Position numbers and translations under genes: made by a program. A stretch of 64,000 bases of DNA from Flavobacterium ichthyis. GTDB lineage: Bacteria; Bacteroidota; Bacteroidia; Flavobacteriales; Flavobacteriaceae. Under the pieces are notes generated by a model. That model was not told the DNA's origin. It worked only from the letters and a program-made list of their open reading frames with translations, and made no database searches. Shown here one piece after another: positions 52,892 to 61,866 of this stretch. The number at the start of each line of letters is the position of its first letter. The first letter of the stretch is position 1. The DNA lies in NCBI RefSeq assembly GCF_009915155.1, contig NZ_JAABLM010000010.1:1-64000 (forward strand), written 5' to 3'.

Positions 52892-53890
52892 TTAGATAAA
52901 ACTTCTGTAAACAGTGTTTTTCAATAATATTTCAAGTAAAAGCAGCAATCCGGCAGCAATGGCTAACGGTCGAAATTTTTCATCATAATTGTAGAATTTT
53001 TGTTCTTCAATTTCGGTGGTTTCGAGTTTGTTGATTTCTTCGTAAATCTGTTTGAGGCTTTGGTTGTTTTTGGCTCTAAAATATTTTCCATCAGTATTTC
53101 TTGCAATTTCTCGCATCAATTGTTCGTCAATTTCCACTGGCATCATGCGGTAAATAAAATCGCCATTTGGAGCGATGGCGTAAGGAGATTCGGCCATTCC
53201 GGTCGTTCCAATCCCTATTGTGTACACTTTTATTCCATATTCTTTTGCAATTTCCGAAGCCATTCTTGGGTCAATAAATCCAGAATTATTGACACCATCA
53301 GTCAGCAAAATAATGACTTTACTTTTGGCTTTGCTGTCTTTTAATCGGTTTACAGCAGTTGCCAATCCCATACCAATTCCGGTTCCATCTTGTAAAACCT
53401 GATCATATTTAGTGTTTTCCAAAGCTTCTAAAACTACGGCTTTATCGCTGGTTACAGGTGTTTTGGTATAACTTTCAGCAGCGTAAACGACCAAGCCAAT
53501 TCTATCATTTGGTCTTGCTTCCACAAATTCCGAAGCTACTCTTTTCAAAGCTTCCAAACGGTTTGGTTTTAAATCTCTCGTTAACATCGAACCCGAAACG
53601 TCAATGGACATGACGATGTCAATTCCATTAGTGATATTAGTTTTGTTGCTAATGTCAACGCTTTGTGGTCTTGCTAACGCTAAAATCAAAAATGATAAAG
53701 CCAAAATTCTGAGGACAAATAAAAACGGATAAATTTTTCCCCAGAAAGAGGGTTTCGCCTGGAAACCTTTTAGCGAACTTACTTTTAAAGTTGCACGTTC
53801 TCTACCTCTCCAGATATACCAAGCAATTGCTGCTGGAATCAGGAGAAATAGCCAGAAAAATTCGGGATTTAAAAAACTGAAATTTTTCAT
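52892..53890 (-). CDS. batA: Aerotolerance VWA protein BatA
   Basis: 332 residues with the same plan as BatB: N-terminal helices, a VWA domain with DVSGSMLTRDL (DxSxS) and LLTDGVNNSGF, and a C-terminal helix. The domain binds a divalent metal. It ends 6 bases before batB. Confidence 0.9.
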   Translation of the reverse strand: MKNFSFLNPEFFWLFLLIPAAIAWYIWRGRERATLKVSSLKGFQAKPSFWGKIYPFLFVLRILALSFLILALARPQSVDISNKTNITNGIDIVMSIDVSGSMLTRDLKPNRLEALKRVASEFVEARPNDRIGLVVYAAESYTKTPVTSDKAVVLEALENTKYDQVLQDGTGIGMGLATAVNRLKDSKAKSKVIILLTDGVNNSGFIDPRMASEIAKEYGIKVYTIGIGTTGMAESPYAIAPNGDFIYRMMPVEIDEQLMREIARNTDGKYFRAKNNQSLKQIYEEINKLETTEIEEQKFYNYDEKFRPLAIAAGLLLLLEILLKNTVYRSFI

Positions 53891-53891
53891 G

Positions 53892-55502
53892 TTAAAGTGC
53901 TTTTTTGAGTTCTACAGAATTGATAATTCTTTCTGCAATTTCGGGAGCATATTTATCGGTTGCATCGTAAATTACGGTAATCTGGCTGGAGCCTATTCCG
54001 TCTGCAACCACAGTATATACTTCGTATTTGAATTCTTTGGCTTCGTCGCCATCGGGTTTTAATCGCATCGAGCCATAACTTTTTACGCCTTTGATGCCAT
54101 CTTTCTCAAATGCTGAATTTTTGAATAAAATATCAGTGGCTTTTAGTTTTTTTTCAAAATCTTGCGGAATCGCATCAACCAATAAATTCAGTAAATTTTC
54201 TATTTTATTTTCTTCGGTAAAACTAGCAGAAGTGAGAGTTATCGATAGATTTTCTGCAGGACTTCCAAACGAAAAAGTTTGGGAGTTGACACCAACGGTT
54301 TTTTTAATTTCTTTTTGACGTTTCAATACTTTTGGCGTTTCAATCGAAATTGCTGGATTTCCATAATCGCTTTTAATCCATTCGCCTTCCGCTAATTGCT
54401 TGGTTTCGTAACCGAAAACATTTTCTCTCAAATAATCCATTCCCGAAGTTGAAAGCCAAATTCCTAACCCGATGAAAACTACAAAAATGCTTGAAGCGAT
54501 AATAATGGCACGTTTTCTTTTGCGTTTTTGTTTTAAAAGTAATTCGTGTTTTTTGGCGTCAAGTAATGCTTCTTCGTCAATTTCTTCCACCTCTGGAATG
54601 GCCTTGTGAAGCGTGAAAATGGTTTTTTCTATTTTATTTCGGTCTTCGGCGATTTCAAAATCGAGTGGTTTTACTTTGGCGAATTTTACCAAATCCGCTT
54701 GTCGCAAAACGCGTTCGAGGTTTTCAACGGTTTCTTGCGAAAGATTCATTTTTTTCCGAATTACCGCGTTGCGAAGTCCCGCAATTACTTCTGAAGTGGT
54801 GCTTTCCATCGCCGGAATTTCGATTTCTTCTTCAATGTAAGTTCTGGCAATATCTGTCAATTCTGAATAATAATTTTTCACTTCTCCTTTTTGCCATAAC
54901 TGCTTGTTTTCTAATGATTTAAGAAGTGTTACGGCTTTTTCGATTGGCGTTGCAAAAACAATTTCTTCCGGCTTTTCTTTGCGTTTGTATTTTTTTGCAA
55001 AATAATAAATCACATAACCAATTGCTGCTAAAATTATAATTGCTAAAACATAAATCCACCATTTTCCCGAAGGACTTTCCACTTCAGAAATGCCTTTGAT
55101 GTCGTACATTTTTTGCTTCAACGTATCGACTTTTACTGGAGTAATTTCCACTTTAAGCGAATCGGTTTCAAAACGTTTGTCGTTGATTAAAACGTACAAT
55201 GTTGGGATGGTATATTTTCCGGAATCAAATTGCGTAAGACCGTATTTTTTGGTCAATAAATACCTATCGTTTTCTTTAACGGTATCAGTTGGATAAATTT
55301 CTAAAACTTCCAAAGCGCCAAAATTGGTACTTTCCGGAAAGACCACGTTCGACAATGTATCGACGGAAGTTTTTAGCGTAAGGTTTATTTGGGCACCAAT
55401 TTTTACTTTAACCGAATCAATATTTGCCGTGACGCGTTTTTGTTGGGCAAATCCGCCGGCGAAAAAAAAGAGGATTAGTATGTAAGAAAAAAAGTTTTTC
55501 AT
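53892..55502 (-). CDS. BatD-like membrane protein of the Bat operon (DUF4381 type)
   Basis: 536 residues. A signal peptide (FFFAGGFAQQ) is followed by an Ig-like periplasmic domain (about 20-130), a membrane helix (about 148-168), a cytoplasmic helical part (about 170-320), a second membrane helix (about 335-355), then a C-terminal beta-rich domain (about 370-530). It adjoins batA with a 1-base gap. The first half resembles BatD; the second half is not part of the usual Bat proteins I recognise. Likely a subunit or chaperone of the same complex. Confidence 0.75.
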   Translation of the reverse strand: MKNFFSYILILFFFAGGFAQQKRVTANIDSVKVKIGAQINLTLKTSVDTLSNVVFPESTNFGALEVLEIYPTDTVKENDRYLLTKKYGLTQFDSGKYTIPTLYVLINDKRFETDSLKVEITPVKVDTLKQKMYDIKGISEVESPSGKWWIYVLAIIILAAIGYVIYYFAKKYKRKEKPEEIVFATPIEKAVTLLKSLENKQLWQKGEVKNYYSELTDIARTYIEEEIEIPAMESTTSEVIAGLRNAVIRKKMNLSQETVENLERVLRQADLVKFAKVKPLDFEIAEDRNKIEKTIFTLHKAIPEVEEIDEEALLDAKKHELLLKQKRKRKRAIIIASSIFVVFIGLGIWLSTSGMDYLRENVFGYETKQLAEGEWIKSDYGNPAISIETPKVLKRQKEIKKTVGVNSQTFSFGSPAENLSITLTSASFTEENKIENLLNLLVDAIPQDFEKKLKATDILFKNSAFEKDGIKGVKSYGSMRLKPDGDEAKEFKYEVYTVVADGIGSSQITVIYDATDKYAPEIAERIINSVELKKAL

Positions 55503-55526
55503 GTTAGTTTGTCCTTTCGGAAAAAA

Positions 55527-56396
55527 TCAAATTCTTGCTTTAAAGTAGCCGAGTAGCTTGGTTACATAACTTTCATCAACCCTAGTATTTACGGTTCCGG
55601 AACCACAACGACTGAAAGTTTCTTTAAAAAATTTTAGTTTCTCGTGGTAATTTTTTTCGTAAGCAACCCTAACTGTTTTCGAGTTGGTATTGATGAGCAT
55701 TTTTTCACCACTTTCTGCATCAATCATCGGAACCATTCCAATGTTTGGCAATTTTTCTTCTCGAATATCGTACACGCGAATGCCTGTGAGATCATGTTTT
55801 TTTCCAGCAATTTTCAAAGTTTGCTCATAATTGTCATCTGCCATAAAATCAGAAATTACAAATACAATAGCTTTTTTTTTCATCACTCCCGATAAAAATT
55901 TTAGGGCTTGTGAAATATTTGTTTTTCTGCTCTTGGGTTGAAATTCAATTAATTCGCGAATGATTCGGAGTACGTGAGATCGGCCTTTTTTCGGGGGTAT
56001 GTAAAGTTCGATTTGGTCTGAAAATAGCACCAGACCAATCTTGTCATTATTTTGCGTAGCGGAAAAAGCAAGCGTTGCCGCAATTTCCGTGACGATGTCT
56101 TTTTTGAAACTATTTTGTGTACCAAAACTTTCAGAACCCGAAACATCTACCATAAGCATCATGGTTAGTTCTCGTTCTTCTTCGAAAACTTTTACATAAG
56201 GTTCGTTATATCTGGCGGTAACATTCCAATCAATAGCTCTTACATCATCACCAAATTGATACTGCCGAACTTCGCTAAAAGTCATACCTCGGCCTTTGAA
56301 CGAAGTATGGTATTCTCCGGAGAAAATATGATCGCTCAACCGACGGGTTTTAATTTCTATTTTGCGTACTTTTTTGAGTAATTCTTTGGTATCCAT
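55527..56396 (-). CDS. DUF58 domain protein
   Basis: 289 residues. GRGMTFSEVRQYQFGDDVRAIDWNVTAR (about 35-62) is the DUF58 signature, followed by a VWA-like domain with DVSGSESFGTQNSF and FVISDFMADDN. DUF58 proteins are encoded with MoxR ATPases and Bat proteins and are thought to be the MoxR partner or substrate. 24 bases before the BatD-like gene. Confidence 0.9.
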   Translation of the reverse strand: MDTKELLKKVRKIEIKTRRLSDHIFSGEYHTSFKGRGMTFSEVRQYQFGDDVRAIDWNVTARYNEPYVKVFEEERELTMMLMVDVSGSESFGTQNSFKKDIVTEIAATLAFSATQNNDKIGLVLFSDQIELYIPPKKGRSHVLRIIRELIEFQPKSRKTNISQALKFLSGVMKKKAIVFVISDFMADDNYEQTLKIAGKKHDLTGIRVYDIREEKLPNIGMVPMIDAESGEKMLINTNSKTVRVAYEKNYHEKLKFFKETFSRCGSGTVNTRVDESYVTKLLGYFKARI

Positions 56397-56403
56397 ATAA
56401 TTT

Positions 56404-56473
56404 GTTTAAAAGTTGGAGGTTTATCGTTTAACGTTGCTTTCACAACAACTTTAAACTTTAAACATTAAACAAA
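56404..56473. repeat. Heptad repeat array H5 between moxR and the DUF58 gene
   Basis: GTTTAAA, AGTTGGA, GGTTTAT, CGTTTAA, CGTTGCT, then the inverted part CAACTTT, AAACTTT, AAACATT, AAACAAA, all in 7-nt steps. Confidence 0.78.
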
Positions 56474-56477
56474 TTTT

Positions 56478-57482
56478 TTAAGGCACTTCAACCTCGTTTA
56501 CAATTTTATTGATGATGTCCACCGAAGTTACATTTTCTGCCTCGGCTTCATATGTAATGCCAATTCTGTGGCGAAGCACATCGTGAACAACCGCACGAAC
56601 GTCTTCTGGAATTACATAACCTCTTCGTTTGATAAACGCATAACATTTTGCCGCAACAGCTAAATTGATACTTCCACGAGGTGAAGCTCCAAAACTGATT
56701 AATGGTTTTAAACTTTCGAGTTTGTATTTTTCAGGGAAACGCGTGGCGAAAATAATATCGAGTATGTATTTTTCGATTTTTTCGTCCATATAAACCTCGC
56801 GAACTACTTGTTGCGCACGAAGAATTTGATCGGTAGAAACCACTTGATTTACCTTGTCAAACGCACCTTTTAAATTTTGACGAATTACCATGCGTTCTTC
56901 ATCAATTTTTGGATATTCGATTACGGTTTTCAACATAAATCGATCCACTTGTGCTTCAGGAAGCGGGTAAGTTCCTTCTTGTTCCACGGGATTTTGCGTA
57001 GCCAATACCAAAAAAGGTTTTTCTAATTTAAAAGTGGTATCGCCAATGGTAACCTGTTTTTCTTGCATGGCTTCGAGCAAAGCCGATTGCACTTTTGCAG
57101 GGGCACGATTGATCTCATCCGCCAAGACGAAATTGGCAAAAATCGGTCCTTTTTTTATCGAAAAATTATTGTCTTTAATATTGTAAATCATTGTTCCTAC
57201 AACATCCGCAGGAAGCAAATCTGGAGTAAACTGAATTCTGCTAAAAGTACCGTGAACTGCTTGTGAAAGTGTGTTGATGGCCAGAGTTTTAGCTAATCCC
57301 GGAACACCTTCAAGCAAGATGTGTCCTTGACCTAATAATCCAATCAGCAATCGTTCTACCATGTGTTTTTGGCCTACGATTACTTTGTTCATCTCCATCA
57401 TCAGGAGGTCAATAAAAGCACTTTCTCTCTCAATTTTTTCATTGATTGTCCTAATGTCTAATGCTGTTGCATTTTCTTCCAT
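56478..57482 (-). CDS. MoxR-family AAA+ ATPase
   Basis: 334 residues. Walker A EGVPGLAKT (about 58-66), Walker B VLADEINRAP, sensor ATQNPVEQEGTYPLPEAQVDRF, and RGSINLAVAAKCYAFIKRRGYVIPEDV near the end: the MoxR family. It works as a chaperone-like ATPase with DUF58 and VWA (BatA/BatB) proteins. First gene of the Bat operon on the minus strand. Confidence 0.93.
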   Translation of the reverse strand: MEENATALDIRTINEKIERESAFIDLLMMEMNKVIVGQKHMVERLLIGLLGQGHILLEGVPGLAKTLAINTLSQAVHGTFSRIQFTPDLLPADVVGTMIYNIKDNNFSIKKGPIFANFVLADEINRAPAKVQSALLEAMQEKQVTIGDTTFKLEKPFLVLATQNPVEQEGTYPLPEAQVDRFMLKTVIEYPKIDEERMVIRQNLKGAFDKVNQVVSTDQILRAQQVVREVYMDEKIEKYILDIIFATRFPEKYKLESLKPLISFGASPRGSINLAVAAKCYAFIKRRGYVIPEDVRAVVHDVLRHRIGITYEAEAENVTSVDIINKIVNEVEVP

Positions 57483-57652
57483 AATTTAAGTTTTAAGGGC
57501 TTTTGTAAAATACATTTTGAATAGGGGTGCAAATTGAAAATTTAATTACACGTATCTTGTTAAGAATTAGTTAAAAAATTTCTGAATTCCTTGTCTTTAA
57601 GGATGATTTATGATTTTGTTTTCATAATTTTAGGTTCTAAAATATTTCTTGC

Positions 57653-58522
57653 GTGAAAACTAAACTATCGCCTGTAATTGCAGGAACTATGAGTTGGGGA
57701 AAATGGGACAAAAACCTCACTCCAAAAGAGATGGCAAACCTAATCCACATTTGCCTGGAAAATAAAATTTCAACCTTTGATCATGCCGATATTTATGGAG
57801 GTTACACAACCGAAGCTGAGTTTGGTTTGGCTTTCGCCGAAAGTGGAATCAACAGAAACTTGCTGCAATTCATTTCGAAATGTGGTATCAAGATGCCAAA
57901 TGGAAATCGCGATTATAAAATAAAATCCTACGATTATTCTAAAGAATACATTATTTGGAGCGTTGAAAATTCTCTTAAAAATCTTAATACAGATTATTTG
58001 GACGTTTTGTTATTGCATCGTCCGAGTCCTTTGATTCAGGCTGATGAAGTTGCAGAAGCGGTTGAAAAATTAAAAAGCGAAGGCAAAATATTAGATTTTG
58101 GACTTTCGAACTTTACCAATCTTCAAACCGAATTAATTCGTTCAAAAACTGAAGTTTCTTATAATCAAATACAATTTTCAGCTACAGATTTTCAACCCAT
58201 GATTGACGGAAGTTTAGATTATATGCAATTGCACAACATTCGCCCAATGGCTTGGAATCCTTTAGGAACGGTTTTCAGAGCAAAATCAGATGCAGCAAGA
58301 CGATTAAAAACATTGTTAGCAGATTTGGTGGCCAAATACCACGTGGGTTCTGACACGATTTTGTTAGCGTGGATTTTACAGCATCCCGCCAAAATTATCC
58401 CTATTGCCGGAACGGTAAATGTAGCGCGACTTCAACAACTCCCAAAAGCTGAAGAAATTAAACTCACACAAGATGAATGGTTTGCCATTTGGACAGAAAG
58501 TATGGGGAATGAAGTTCCGTAG
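57653..58522 (+). CDS. Aldo/keto reductase
   Basis: 289 residues from a GTG start (MKTKLSPVIAGTMSWGKWDKN). The catalytic tetrad of the AKR fold is visible: DHADIYGG (Asp, Tyr), the Lys in FISKCGIKM, and LLLHRPSP (His). The sequence resembles the YdhF group. It reduces carbonyls with NADPH; the substrate is unknown. Followed by a heptad array (H6). Confidence 0.88.
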   Translation: MKTKLSPVIAGTMSWGKWDKNLTPKEMANLIHICLENKISTFDHADIYGGYTTEAEFGLAFAESGINRNLLQFISKCGIKMPNGNRDYKIKSYDYSKEYIIWSVENSLKNLNTDYLDVLLLHRPSPLIQADEVAEAVEKLKSEGKILDFGLSNFTNLQTELIRSKTEVSYNQIQFSATDFQPMIDGSLDYMQLHNIRPMAWNPLGTVFRAKSDAARRLKTLLADLVAKYHVGSDTILLAWILQHPAKIIPIAGTVNVARLQQLPKAEEIKLTQDEWFAIWTESMGNEVP

Positions 58523-58569
58523 GATTTATGATTTAAGATATATGATTTATGAAGTGAGATATAGGATTT
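58521..58569. repeat. Heptad repeat array H6
   Basis: Seven units in a row: AGGATTT, ATGATTT, AAGATAT, ATGATTT, ATGAAGT, GAGATAT, AGGATTT. It begins at the stop of the aldo/keto reductase gene. Confidence 0.85.
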
Positions 58570-58617
58570 GTTCAGAAAATCATTGAGATTTACTTTTAGT
58601 AAAAAAATAAAACAAAC

Positions 58618-59370
58618 ATGAAAACAGTGTTGATTACAGGAGCCACAAGCGGAATAGGACGAGCGACTGCTATTGAATTGGCAAAACATAATTTTAAATT
58701 GATACTTTGTGGTCGTCGAGAAGATCGATTGACAGAATTACAAATAGAATTAGAACATCGAACCAAAGTCCATACTTTAAATTTTGATGTAAGAAAGAAA
58801 AAAGCTGTTCAAAACGCAATTCATTCTTTGCCGACGGATTTTTCTACTATAGATGTTTTAATTAACAATGCGGGAAATGCTCATGGTTTAGATCCTGTAG
58901 AAAACGGAGATTTAGAGGATTGGGACGCCATGATTGACATTAATATTAAAGGACTTTTGTATGTTTCCAAAGCCATTATTCCCAAAATGGTGGAAAAAAA
59001 AAGTGGCCATATCATCAACATCGGTTCTACAGCTGCAAAAGAAGTTTACCCCCATGGGAATGTTTATTGTGGCACAAAACATGCGGTAGATGCCATAAAT
59101 CAAGGTATGAGAATGGATTTAAATCAATATGGAATTCGTGTTGGTGCCATTCATCCCGGAATGGTTGAAACCGAATTTTCTCAAGTTCGGTTTAAAGGAG
59201 ATGCCGAACGTGCCGCTAATGTTTACAAAGGTTTTCAACCGCTAAAACCCGAAGATATTGCCGATATCATTCGGTTTGTCATCACCAGACCTTATCACGT
59301 AAACATTGCCGATTTGATGGTCATGTCAACCGCGCAAGCCTCTTCGACCATCGTCAACCGAATTATTTAA
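58618..59370 (+). CDS. Short-chain dehydrogenase/reductase (SDR)
   Basis: 250 residues. The cofactor motif TGATSGIGRATAIEL (6-20), NNAG (about 83-86), catalytic Ser in NIGSTAAKEVYP, and YCGTKHA (Tyr-xxx-Lys) are all present; the sequence is closest to the YdfG/serine dehydrogenase group. It starts 96 bases after the aldo/keto reductase. Confidence 0.92.
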   Translation: MKTVLITGATSGIGRATAIELAKHNFKLILCGRREDRLTELQIELEHRTKVHTLNFDVRKKKAVQNAIHSLPTDFSTIDVLINNAGNAHGLDPVENGDLEDWDAMIDINIKGLLYVSKAIIPKMVEKKSGHIINIGSTAAKEVYPHGNVYCGTKHAVDAINQGMRMDLNQYGIRVGAIHPGMVETEFSQVRFKGDAERAANVYKGFQPLKPEDIADIIRFVITRPYHVNIADLMVMSTAQASSTIVNRII

Positions 59371-59393
59371 TTTTTAGAAAATTCTTTCACTAA

Positions 59394-60554
59394 ATGATTA
59401 ACAAGCGGTTGCTCATCAAAAATCTTTTGGCTCATAATGATGAGAATGTTTTTTATGATAAAAAACGGCAGCTGAACTTACATTTTAAAGAAGGAAAAGC
59501 CAAATTTTTAAAACATATCTGTGCACTTTCAAATTCCAATCCATACAATAATTCTTACATTGTAGTTGGGGTGGAAGACCAAGATAATGCCATCGTTGGC
59601 GATGATTTTTTTGACGACAGCCGCATTCAAAATCTTGTAAACGCTTATCTCGAAAATCCGCCGAAAATTCAGTACGAAAATGTACCTTTTCCACATCTTC
59701 CGAAAGACAAAGTCGTGGGATTAGTAACAATAAAACCAGGGAAACAAAAATCTTTCTTTAAAAAATCGATTTACACCATTCCCGCAAAAACTACTTTTAT
59801 GAGGGTTGGAAGCAACTCGCTTCCGGTGGAAAATTTCCCTTCAGATACCAGCCGAAATCAGCAAAACATTGAATTAGTTAACAATTTAGAAAATAATTCG
59901 CGCAACAGCATTGCCGATACTTTGGAAGGTGTGATTGATTTTTTGAACAACCGCCACAAAGACATGCAAGCTGAATATAAAGTTTTTAAAGAGCTTTTCG
60001 TTGTATGTTGGGCGGGAATATCAAAAAAAGTTAAAGATAAAAAATATTTGTCACGTGTTGATATTGAGTTAGTTAACGAGCAGGTCAAGTTGTTTTATTC
60101 TGCGTTAGACGAAGTATTGATTGAATATGATGCCAACAGTTTTCAAATCACCGAATTTCTGCCGTTGGGATTAAACGATAAAACCAGCTATTATCCTTTA
60201 GAGCGCAAAAAAATCCTTTTTTTTGAAAATGGTTATTACAAAATCGAAACTGAATTTTTGTTCGAACCTCCGCAATACAATCGCAAAGTGTTGTTCCACA
60301 TCTACAATGCGAACCTCGCAATTTTAAACAAAATGGAAAAAAAAATTCCCCTAAACGAACGCGAAAAAAAAGACCTCCAAAACCTGCCATCAACCCTCAT
60401 GATTTGCCACATGAACGATTTTCCAGACGCCAAGAAAATTTTGGCGGAAGCCAAACCCTTACTCAAATCCTTCGAAAATCCAGCCATTTACGTCAGCTTC
60501 AAAGAAGCGATGAGGATTCTCCGAAAAATGAAATACGACAGTTCCGACAATTAA
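59394..60554 (+). CDS. AlbA_2/Schlafen-like protein
   Basis: 386 residues. The N-terminal part (about 15-150) has FKEGKAKFLKHICALSNSN, SYIVVGVED and PHLPKDKVVGLVTIKPGK, consistent with an AlbA_2 (Schlafen-type) domain that binds nucleic acid or nucleotides. The middle and C-terminal parts are helical and charged, with no membrane segment. Schlafen-like proteins include RNA-cleaving defence factors, but catalytic residues cannot be assigned here. It starts 24 bases after the SDR gene. Confidence 0.68.
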   Translation: MINKRLLIKNLLAHNDENVFYDKKRQLNLHFKEGKAKFLKHICALSNSNPYNNSYIVVGVEDQDNAIVGDDFFDDSRIQNLVNAYLENPPKIQYENVPFPHLPKDKVVGLVTIKPGKQKSFFKKSIYTIPAKTTFMRVGSNSLPVENFPSDTSRNQQNIELVNNLENNSRNSIADTLEGVIDFLNNRHKDMQAEYKVFKELFVVCWAGISKKVKDKKYLSRVDIELVNEQVKLFYSALDEVLIEYDANSFQITEFLPLGLNDKTSYYPLERKKILFFENGYYKIETEFLFEPPQYNRKVLFHIYNANLAILNKMEKKIPLNEREKKDLQNLPSTLMICHMNDFPDAKKILAEAKPLLKSFENPAIYVSFKEAMRILRKMKYDSSDN

Positions 60555-60579
60555 ATTTCTATAATTTTTTTTTTTAGCA

Positions 60580-60700
60580 GGAGCGAAAGGTCCGTGAATT
60601 TTTGCCATCCTTGTTCCTGCTGCTGTAACTCGCTTTAAACCTGTTTTTTGCAAACAGGTTTAAGAGCTCAAACAATTACAGCATCAGGGCTATGGGAAAA
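60580..60700 (-). repeat. Dispersed hairpin repeat, copy I (diverged)
   Basis: On the minus strand: CATAGCCCTGATGCTGTAAT, a hairpin (AAACCTG against CAGGTTT, 60636-60662), then CAGCAGGAACAAGGATGG. The first part matches the conserved head of the family; the rest is diverged. Confidence 0.5.
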
Positions 60701-60758
60701 TCTTTTGGCATTTTTATAATCGTCGTTGCCAATATTGCGAAAAAAATTTTCCGTTACA

Positions 60759-60794
60759 TCATCCTGCAAGGTTTTTCAAAACCTTGTAGGATGA
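60759..60794. repeat. Inverted repeat hairpin before the small membrane protein gene
   Basis: TCATCCTGCAAGGTTTT pairs with AAAACCTTGTAGGATGA, one mismatch, short loop. It lies 2 bases beyond the stop of the minus-strand gene and could end its transcript. Confidence 0.7.
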
Positions 60795-60796
60795 AA

Positions 60797-61258
60797 CTAC
60801 CATCTCAAGAAATTAAACGGAACTTCGCCAAGATTTTTCACTTTATTAGCAATTTCAATTTTTAATTGATGATAATTTTTTTGGTGGAATTCAGAGATTG
60901 GTACCACTCTACGGTTTTTTATAATGAGATACAAAACTTCAAAACTTCCTCCTTTAGAAGTTTCAATAACAGTTTGGAAGCCATCAAATTCCTCAAAATC
61001 GTAGTGCGCGAATTTTGAAAAAATGTTTTTTACGGAAATGTGTTTGTCAAGAATTTCTATTAAAATCGCCCTTTTGTACGTTGCAATTAAGATATACATA
61101 AACGCTAAAAATCCTAAAATCCCAATGAATAAAAACTTAAGATTGTAATGATTGCTGAAAGCGGATTTGCGATTAAAAAATAGAAAGATTAGCGACACTA
61201 ATAAAGGAAATGAACAAAATCCCATAATGTAAGCACGTAAAGATAGCTTAGATTTCAT
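60797..61258 (-). CDS. Small membrane protein with a PH-like cytoplasmic domain
   Basis: 153 residues from ATG 61258. Two membrane helices (about 8-26 and 40-60) are followed by a beta-rich domain (about 65-140, AILIEILDKHISVKNIF, VLYLIIKNRRVVPISEF) that resembles a PH/bPH domain. It is encoded 4 bases downstream of the cytochrome gene on the same strand. Function unknown. Confidence 0.68.
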   Translation of the reverse strand: MKSKLSLRAYIMGFCSFPLLVSLIFLFFNRKSAFSNHYNLKFLFIGILGFLAFMYILIATYKRAILIEILDKHISVKNIFSKFAHYDFEEFDGFQTVIETSKGGSFEVLYLIIKNRRVVPISEFHQKNYHQLKIEIANKVKNLGEVPFNFLRW

Positions 61259-61262
61259 AGAT

Positions 61263-61643
61263 TTATTCTGCAAAAATCATCATGTATTTTTCCACTGCGA
61301 TTAATTCTTCAGGAGTGAAAGTTTTCGTGATGGCAAAATTGGTTTTCATTACCGAATATTGGCTTGGATCTACGATGGGTTCACTTTTTTCTTGCAAAAA
61401 AAGTTTAATGTCGGCATTATTTTTTTTGTAGATATTGGCAATTTCCTTGATACTTGGACCAATGATTTTAGCATCCGGTTTATGGCAAGAATAACACATG
61501 CCTTTGCCATCGAAAATTTCTTGACCGAGATTGTCGGATTTGGTTTCCGTTACGGTTTCGGGAGCTGGTTTTCCAAAGTTTTCTTCGGTTTTTTTGCAGG
61601 AAAATAGGAGGAAAGTGAGTAGAATTAGAAACGCTGGTTTCAT
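61263..61643 (-). CDS. Lipoprotein cytochrome c
   Basis: 126 residues from ATG 61643 (MKPAFLILLTFLLFSC). The lipobox LLFSC is followed by KKTEEN. The heme-binding CYSCH is in GMCYSCHKPDAKIIGPS and a Met-rich C-terminus (MKTNFAITKTFTPEE ... EKYMMIFAE) supplies the distal ligand. A membrane-anchored electron carrier on the periplasmic side. It stands near hemB and hemF, the heme synthesis genes. Confidence 0.9.
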   Translation of the reverse strand: MKPAFLILLTFLLFSCKKTEENFGKPAPETVTETKSDNLGQEIFDGKGMCYSCHKPDAKIIGPSIKEIANIYKKNNADIKLFLQEKSEPIVDPSQYSVMKTNFAITKTFTPEELIAVEKYMMIFAE

Positions 61644-61747
61644 GGTTTGGATTTTTGATAAATTTACGAAAAATTGCATTTTCCTGAAAATATTTTGATA
61701 GACAAAGATTGGAAAACTAGCATTTAAAAAATGCCCGAAGTTTTCCC

Positions 61748-61860
61748 TTAGCCCCGATTGTAGCGGAAATCCTTCTCGATTTTTCTTCGGGAAGATTGTA
61801 GCGAAAAGCGGGAATTACGTTTAAAAAAATGCCTAGTCCCGAAGCTTCGGGAGGCTCCTA
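61748..61860 (+). repeat. Dispersed hairpin repeat, copy H
   Basis: TAGCCCCGATTGTAGCGGAA, TTTTTCTTCGGG, GATTGTAGCGAAAAGCGGGA, then CCCGAAGCTTCGGG and GGCTCC. One of the most complete copies. Confidence 0.78.
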
Positions 61861-61866
61861 AAAAAT

